Source: Martinezella multihospitum
GTDB lineage: Bacteria > Pseudomonadota > Alphaproteobacteria > Rhizobiales > Rhizobiaceae
DNA: 64,000 nucleotides
Direction of reading: 5' to 3'
Assembly: GCF_900094585.1 (NCBI RefSeq)
Contig: NZ_FMAG01000006.1
Location: 62,001 to 126,000 of the forward strand
The translations under genes were made by a program, and so were the position numbers. This document shows, one piece after another, positions 62,290 through 64,000 of this stretch. The number at the start of each line of letters is the position of its first letter. The first letter of the stretch is position 1. The notes beneath the pieces were generated by a model. That model was not told the origin of the DNA, did no database searches, and was given only the letters and a program-made list of their open reading frames with translations.

Positions 62290-62514
62290 AACAGATCACG
62301 ATCTCTTTTAGAATCACTGCGAAATTTATAGCCGAAAGGCCTGGCGAGCGCCAATTTGGGCCGGTGTTTTTGAACAGGCTTTTGCCCCTTTAAGCCATGA
62401 AATCGAACATTTCCATGGCGTAACCAGCCAATAGCAGCGCATGGCTCTTTGCGAAAGCTCGTTCCTCGCATAACAATGCTCGATAACAACGACAGAACAA
62501 GCTTTGGGGACTAT

Positions 62515-63147
62515 ATGGCGAGCGCGGATACGCTGATCAATGCCTTCACGACTCTGCTTGTGACCGTCGATCCGCCTGGGCTCGCACCGCTTTTTATCGG
62601 GCTTACGGCGGGCATGAATCGCTCCGAGCGCAAGCAGGTGGCTCTGCGCGGATCGTTGATCGCCTTCTTCATCCTGGCAGCCTTTGCGCTATTCGGAGCA
62701 AGCGTCCTTGGCGTGCTCGGCATCTCCATCGGCGCCTTCCGCATCGCCGGCGGCCTGCTCCTATTCTGGATCGCTTTCGAGATGGTATTCGAGCGGCGGC
62801 AGGACAGGAAAGAGAAGACGACGGAAGTCGCCATCACGAAGGATCATATTCGCAATATAGCGGTCTTTCCCCTCGCCTTGCCGCTGATCGCCGGCCCCGG
62901 CGCGATCTCGGCCACGATCCTCTTGGCAGGATCGCTGCAAACGACACTCGACCGGGCGCAGCTGATCGGCGTCATCGCCGCCAATCTCTGCCTGGTCTTT
63001 GCCGCACTTGCGATTTCCGACAGGCTGGACCGCATGCTTGGCGCAACCGGCCGCGCCATCCTGACCCGCCTGCTCGGGGTTATCCTCGCGGCACTTGCCG
63101 CGCAATTCGTCGTGGATGGCGCGAAGGCGGCACTCGCCCTTTCATGA
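62515..63147 (+). CDS. MarC family integral membrane protein
   Basis: 210 residues; ATG 62515 preceded by GGGGA. Six membrane helices. Family features: LLVTVDPPGLAPLFIGLTAG, GGLLLFWIAFEMVFE and FPLALPLIAGPGAISATILL. Transport function unproven. Divergent from gyrA and convergent with ssb. Confidence 0.92.
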   Translation: MASADTLINAFTTLLVTVDPPGLAPLFIGLTAGMNRSERKQVALRGSLIAFFILAAFALFGASVLGVLGISIGAFRIAGGLLLFWIAFEMVFERRQDRKEKTTEVAITKDHIRNIAVFPLALPLIAGPGAISATILLAGSLQTTLDRAQLIGVIAANLCLVFAALAISDRLDRMLGATGRAILTRLLGVILAALAAQFVVDGAKAALALS

Positions 63148-63178
63148 AAAAGCCCGCCAAACGGGGCGGGCTTTTAAA
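63148..63178. terminator. Bidirectional terminator between marC and ssb
   Basis: 11-bp stem AAAAGCCCGCC / GGCGGGCTTTT (63148-63158, 63165-63175), 6-nt loop. T-runs on both strands. Confidence 0.85.
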
Positions 63179-63199
63179 GATCAAGCGGCTGCGCCGATC

Positions 63200-63760
63200 T
63201 CAGAACGGGATGTCATCATCCAGATCGCGCGAGAAATTGCCGCCGCCACCGCTCTGGTTACCGCCGCCGCGGTTGCCACCGCCGCCGCGAGAGGAGCCCT
63301 GCGAAGAGGACTGGCCATAGTCGTCACCGCCGTAATCACCGCCACCGCCGAAGTCACCGCCGCCACGACCACCGCGGCTTCCGCCTTCGAAGGAGCCGCC
63401 GCCTTCGCCGCGACCATCGAGCATGGTCAGGGTCGAATTGAAACCCTGCAGCACGATCTCGGTCGAATATTTGTCCTGACCGTTCTGGTCCTGCCATTTG
63501 CGGGTCTGCAGCGCGCCTTCGATGTAAACCTTGGCGCCCTTCTTCAAATACTGCTCCGCGACCTTGCAGAGGCCTTCATTGAAGATGACAACGCGGTGCC
63601 ATTCCGTCTTTTCCTTGCGCTCACCGGAATTGCGGTCGCGCCAAGTCTCGGAGGTGGCGATATTGAGATTGGCGATCGGACGGCCATCCTGCGTGCGGCG
63701 GATTTCCGGGTCCGCCCCGAGATTTCCAATCAGAATTACCTTATTCACACTACCGGCCAT
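63200..63760 (-). CDS. ssb: Single-stranded DNA-binding protein
   Basis: 186 residues; ATG complementary to 63758-63760. OB fold at residues 1-110 (VNKVILIGNLGADPEIRRTQ, then WHRVVIFNEGLCKVAEQYLK), a long Gly-rich linker, and the acidic interaction tip DLDDDIPF. Binds ssDNA in replication and repair. The LexA box at 63896-63910 lies upstream. Confidence 0.96.
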   Translation of the reverse strand: MAGSVNKVILIGNLGADPEIRRTQDGRPIANLNIATSETWRDRNSGERKEKTEWHRVVIFNEGLCKVAEQYLKKGAKVYIEGALQTRKWQDQNGQDKYSTEIVLQGFNSTLTMLDGRGEGGGSFEGGSRGGRGGGDFGGGGDYGGDDYGQSSSQGSSRGGGGNRGGGNQSGGGGNFSRDLDDDIPF

Positions 63761-64000
63761 GACACCACCCTGCTTGCCGCCCATCGACGGCTTTGAAATT
63801 CAATCCGAGCACCTTAACCCATAGCAGGCATCGGGTGCTATTTATGCGGCCTTTCCAGCTCCGTTCATCCACAAAGAATTCGCCGCGATAATTTTGTTCT
63901 TTATTTGTTCTAATTTATCCCTATGATCATGTCAACGGAATCGAAAACCCGGCTCCACCCTTCATTTCAGCCTCGACTCGCGGGCTGACATCACTAAATA
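63761..64000. other. Control region upstream of ssb to window end
   Basis: No gene begins within the window. It contains the SOS box. In related genomes uvrA usually diverges from ssb here, but that gene would lie outside the window. Confidence 0.5.
63896..63910. promoter_or_regulatory. LexA (SOS) box
   Basis: GTTC (63896-63899), 7 nt, GTTC (63907-63910): the alphaproteobacterial LexA direct repeat GTTC-N7-GTTC, perfect. Located 136 bp before the ssb start. Confidence 0.75.

Noticed and set aside
61057..62331. 424-residue rightward frame
   Set aside because: Antisense of gyrA.

Overview
The window reads as chromosome of an alphaproteobacterium, most likely a Rhizobium or close relative (Rhizobiaceae). 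Pointers are a GTTC-N7-GTTC LexA box beside ssb, an arsR-aqpS-arsC arsenic operon of the Sinorhizobium type, alanine at the quinolone position of GyrA, a coaD-ppi-ppi-queA-tgt run, dispersed rhizobial palindromes and GC-rich codon use. No genome name can be proven from the sequence alone.

Layout. 1-6207: periplasmic peptidylprolyl isomerase (cut by the window start), a DUF883 protein, a MarR-EmrA-EmrB efflux operon and a 3-methyladenine glycosylase. 6208-7072: a long intergenic stretch with a candidate small RNA, then tRNA-Ser(UGA). 7059-17358: a 10.3-kb integrated element bounded by a 14-bp repeat of the tRNA 3' end. 17548-21815: arsenic cluster, then a flavodoxin/ECF41 sigma pair with its likely promoter, then a GNAT gene. 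22148-26464 and 31286-34950: envelope and housekeeping run (rlpA, dac, tmk, holB, metG, tatD, MBL, ybaK), split by an opposite-strand block (glycogen phosphorylase, isochorismatase-like, TSUP permease). 35025-50090: mixed accessory genes, including a TonB siderophore receptor, a LysR/DUF1127 pair, a heterodimeric ABC exporter and an HxlR/FabF pair. 50166-53341: SleB-like hydrolase, VOC protein and a sulfur-stress cassette (BigR-like regulator, rhodanese, AhpD-like). 53348-64000: tgt, queA, two cyclophilins, coaD, tiny membrane proteins, an epimerase, gyrA, marC and ssb.

The most unusual region is 7059-17358. It carries integrase, AlpA, a RepA-like AAA ATPase with GA-rich repeats abutting its stop, HK97 major capsid, prohead protease, portal, a small connector-position gene and a separately transcribed tail tube gene. 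I see no terminase, tape measure, tail fibre or lysis gene. The size and content fit a phage satellite of the capsid-forming PICI type rather than a complete prophage. Next to the tRNA it carries a HEPN-motif protein with an LprI-like C-terminus, a good candidate for defence cargo. The second unexpected feature is a diverged copy of the tgt 3' end (51976-52051) that, with the real tgt end, brackets the BigR/rhodanese/AhpD cassette as direct repeats.

Several enzymes have altered key residues: a D,D-carboxypeptidase without KTG and SxN, an isochorismatase-family protein with Gly for the Cys nucleophile, Tgt lacking two zinc cysteines, and an ABC pair with one degenerate ATP site. All calls come from reading the sequence; no database search was run.
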